Below are positions 28,690-30,668 of a stretch of DNA of 30,668 nucleotides, piece after piece (the stretch's first letter is position 1; the number at the start of each line of letters is the position of its first letter). The notes under the pieces were generated by a model. The model saw nothing but the letters and a program-made list of their open reading frames with translations, was not told where the DNA came from and did no database searches. The position numbers and the translations under genes were made by a program. Where the stretch lies: NCBI GenBank assembly GCA_035636095.1, contig DASPZU010000071.1:1-30668 (forward strand). Reading direction: 5' to 3'. This DNA comes from Gp7-AA10 sp035636095. Lineage in GTDB: Bacteria; Acidobacteriota; Thermoanaerobaculia; Gp7-AA8.

Positions 28690-30263
28690 GCCGTCACCAG
28701 GTCGCGCACGCGTTCGAAAATCTCGCCTTCGCCCGCGACCACGCGCTCGCGCTCGAGTGCATCGAGCAGCGAACGCAGCGAGCGGTAGGCATCGCCGCGA
28801 TCGGACGCCTCGCGCAGCAACGCGCCCGGCTCGATGCCGCGCGAGTGCAGATATTCGTCGACCGCCATGCGAGTTTCGGGAGCGGTCGGACGCACCATGC
28901 GTCGCACCGTGCTTCGGATCCGTTGACTGCGTTGTGTGCGCGCGACCGCCAGCGCAATCAGCGTGCAGGTGAGGACGACTGCCACCAGCCATAGCACGAG
29001 AGCGGGCCTGGTCACCGGCGGTTTTCGCACTGCCAACCGCGGCGGCGGCTCACCGGGTGCAGCGGCGCGAACGATCAAAGTCGTCGCGTCGCATCGGAGC
29101 TGCTTTCGCTCGCCATCGGAAGAGAGGACCGCCGCCGTCAAGGCAGGGGCAGTGAATTCGCCATCGCGCGCGGGAAAAACCAGATACTGCCACTGCCGCG
29201 ACATCCACGCGTCGTACCGCACGCGATGGACATCGAGTTTCTTGTCGATGATCTGCACGCTGCCGGCGGGAGGCCTCTCGAACGCGGGGGGTGCGACGGC
29301 ACGAAGATTCGCGCGGCCGTTGAGCGTGACATCGATCGCGACCGGCCCGCCGTTGCGCTGCACCGGCACGCTGCAGCGCATGGTGACCGAATCGCCGATC
29401 ACCGCGACGGCCGGGCCGGGCGGGATGGGGCGCACGCGGATGGTGAGCGGCGCGGAGCGGCGATGGATGTCGACCTCCATGCCTTCATAAAAATTGAACG
29501 GGCCGCGCGTCCCGACCCTCTTCAAAATGGAAGCGTTCACACCGAGGGATGGCACGAACAGCGAGCCGCTGTGAAGCGGGAAGAGCGCGACGCGGCGAAT
29601 CGCCAACTTCTGAACCAGAAGATTTTCGAGCGTGATCTGCTGCTGCGGCTCCCCGCGCACATCCAGCTCCTCGGTCCAGAAATCTTCGAGCTTCGGGATT
29701 TCACCGATGGCGTACTGTTGCACCGCCGTGGCGTTGTAGAGGGTCCAGGTGACGACGATCTCTTCGCCGGTGAAGGCAGCCGACTTGTCGGCCTCCGCCA
29801 CCAGACAAATGGCATCGCGGTTTGTGGCCATCAGCTCGCGCAGAATTTTGAGCGGGTCGTTCGAGCCGGCGGCGGCGGCGGCAACGATCTGGATCGAGAT
29901 TGGAGCGAGCGTCTCGACCTGCCCGCCCGTGCCATGCAGGGTGATCGGACCGACGACCGCGTTTCCTGGTGCAGTCGCGTGCGCGGTGTAGGTGAAAATT
30001 TTCCGGCGCGAGCTCACCCCGTTGATCCACTGAAATTCCGATGACACCGAAGGCGCGCCGCTCAGCGCGAGATTCTGAAGCGGAATGCGAATGGAATCGA
30101 CGTTTGCGAATGCGTTTTCGAGAGTGACGGTGATGGTGATGGAGTCATCCATCTGCATGGTCCGTTTGTCGACGGAAATCTCGTTGGCGAATGAATTTCG
30201 AATTTCAAATGAAAAATAGAAAATGAAAAATAGAAAACCCACCACCACTTTTGAATTCTTCAT
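28686..30263 (-). CDS. batD: BatD-like protein (oxygen tolerance family)
   Basis: 525-aa membrane-anchored protein of the BatD/oxygen-tolerance family. The N-terminus MKNSKVVVGFLFFIFYFSFE is an unusual Phe-rich signal peptide ending near SFA. Then come beta-rich repeats (EISVDKRTMQMDDSITITVT, EEIVVTWTLYNATAVQQYAI, FPLHSGSLFVPSL), a transmembrane helix (ALVLWLVAVVLTCTLIALAV, about 385-405) and a charged C-terminal cytoplasmic domain. Bat proteins work with MoxR ATPases and vWA proteins. The TPR protein upstream matches the operon's BatC/E role. The ATG at 30263 lacks a Shine-Dalgarno and lies inside an AT-rich inverted repeat. The stop overlaps the GNAT start. Confidence 0.85.
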   Translation of the reverse strand: MKNSKVVVGFLFFIFYFSFEIRNSFANEISVDKRTMQMDDSITITVTLENAFANVDSIRIPLQNLALSGAPSVSSEFQWINGVSSRRKIFTYTAHATAPGNAVVGPITLHGTGGQVETLAPISIQIVAAAAAGSNDPLKILRELMATNRDAICLVAEADKSAAFTGEEIVVTWTLYNATAVQQYAIGEIPKLEDFWTEELDVRGEPQQQITLENLLVQKLAIRRVALFPLHSGSLFVPSLGVNASILKRVGTRGPFNFYEGMEVDIHRRSAPLTIRVRPIPPGPAVAVIGDSVTMRCSVPVQRNGGPVAIDVTLNGRANLRAVAPPAFERPPAGSVQIIDKKLDVHRVRYDAWMSRQWQYLVFPARDGEFTAPALTAAVLSSDGERKQLRCDATTLIVRAAAPGEPPPRLAVRKPPVTRPALVLWLVAVVLTCTLIALAVARTQRSQRIRSTVRRMVRPTAPETRMAVDEYLHSRGIEPGALLREASDRGDAYRSLRSLLDALERERVVAGEGEIFERVRDLVTA

Positions 30264-30278
30264 TTGAAATTTGAAATT
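30194..30278. repeat. AT-rich inverted repeat forming the start and signal peptide of BatD
   Basis: A 20-bp arm at 30194-30213 and an arm at 30259-30278 are inverted copies with 19 of 20 matches (core AATTTCAAATGAA). The 45-bp spacer contains two tandem 14-bp copies (GAAAAATAGAAAAY, 30211-30238), and the outer side continues as TTTGAAA repeats to about 30285. The element is far more AT-rich than its surroundings. It supplies the BatD start codon and most of its signal sequence. Confidence 0.85.
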
Positions 30279-30285
30279 TGAAATT

Positions 30286-30668
30286 TCACCAGCCCACGTG
30301 CATCTTCTCGCCTCGCGCCCGATGCATCCGCGCCAGCTCTTCCTCTTCCTGCTGCTGCACCGATCGCAGAAGGGACTCGACGTTCGCGTCCTGGCGTTGC
30401 TTTTCGTCGGGCGCGGATTGCGGCTGTTGTTGCGGCTGCGGTTGCGGAGCGCCGGGCTGGGGCTGGCGCGCGCCCGACGACTGTCGCTGCACCGTGCTCT
30501 TGCGCGCCAGCGCGATCTCGAGGTTGCGCTTGGCGCCGGCATCCGATGGCCGCAGACGGAGGACGTCGGAGTAGTCGCGGATGGCGTAGTCGTAGGCGTT
30601 CGATGACAGCGCGCTGTTGCCGCGATTGAACAGCGCATCGGCGCGGAGCTGGGCATCGCTCATGGCCC
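30286..30668 (-). CDS. TPR protein, BatC/BatE-like (5' end at window edge)
   Basis: At least 125 residues, open to the window edge; the first in-window ATG is at 30663, but the real start may lie outside. A TPR motif covers about 5-55 (LRADALFNRGNSALSSNAYD, YAIRDYSDVLRLRPSDAGAK, RNLEIALARK), followed by a Pro/Gln-rich linker (QPQPGAPQPQPQQQPQ) and an acidic helical tail (ESLLRSVQQQEEEELARMHR). This matches the C-terminal part of BatC/BatE TPR proteins that precede BatD. Its stop is 22 nt before the BatD ATG, across AT-rich repeats. Confidence 0.75.
   Translation of the reverse strand, partial: AMSDAQLRADALFNRGNSALSSNAYDYAIRDYSDVLRLRPSDAGAKRNLEIALARKSTVQRQSSGARQPQPGAPQPQPQQQPQSAPDEKQRQDANVESLLRSVQQQEEEELARMHRARGEKMHVGW

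Noticed and set aside
1..30668. tRNA, rRNA, transposase or prophage genes
   Set aside because: None could be recognised by eye on either strand; no cloverleaf, conserved rRNA block or DDE-transposase motif was seen.

Overview
This is a compact, high-GC bacterial chromosome segment. Gene content and style point to a soil or sediment Acidobacteriota lineage (Thermoanaerobaculia- or Vicinamibacteria-like). The clues are secreted IPT/TIG proteins, a DUF2378-like protein, TonB_C-domain proteins, a Ste24-type protease, a bacterial M2 dipeptidase and several short palindromic or tandem repeat families. The assignment is inference. No rRNA, tRNA, CRISPR array, transposase or phage gene is visible, and no gene-free stretch exceeds 300 bases.

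Layout. 1-3.1 kb: two paralogous PilZ (c-di-GMP) proteins flank an APC amino-acid permease; the first is coupled to a small secreted protein. 3.1-4.9 kb: a class A beta-lactamase-like protein diverges from a secreted CBM9-like protein, with a perfect CRP-type palindrome between them. 4.9-8.1 kb: transketolase, then a divergent DUF2378/V4R-like protein and a cyclic-nucleotide-binding protein without a DNA-binding domain. 8.0-10.7 kb: a GNAT remnant, a TonB_C-like lipoprotein, and an M48 protease fused to a TonB_C domain. 10.7-13.7 kb: four genes joined by ATGA overlaps (SSAT-like GNAT, ferritin-like protein, IPT/TIG secreted protein, lid-less tannase). 13.7-18.2 kb: a MacA/MacB-type efflux operon on the minus strand (adaptor, ATPase, two permeases). 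18.3-18.7 kb: a Bcp/PrxQ peroxiredoxin whose peroxidatic Cys codon is TGA, followed by a hairpin at SECIS distance, so a probable selenoprotein. 18.8-30.7 kb: methyltransferase, M20-family protein with altered metal ligands, ankyrin protein, GH8 glycosidase, class 3 aldehyde dehydrogenase, two tandem secreted paralogs, an orphan XRE regulator, an M2 peptidase carrying an in-frame palindromic element, a GlsB/YeaQ protein, a small lipoprotein, a GNAT, BatD and a TPR BatC/E-like protein.

The strongest novelty is the selenocysteine peroxiredoxin. The second is a promoter/start architecture in which a TANNNT -10 box lies about 6-8 nt before the start codon (predicted leaderless mRNAs). It recurs at the beta-lactamase-like gene, the aldehyde dehydrogenase, the permease, PilZ-2, the GNAT operon and probably the methyltransferase. 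At PilZ-2 it points to a non-ATG (ATT) start that restores a complete c-di-GMP binding motif. Four divergent pairs appear to share one overlapping bidirectional -10 element. Several palindromic elements sit at gene borders, one inside a coding sequence and one forming the signal peptide of BatD.
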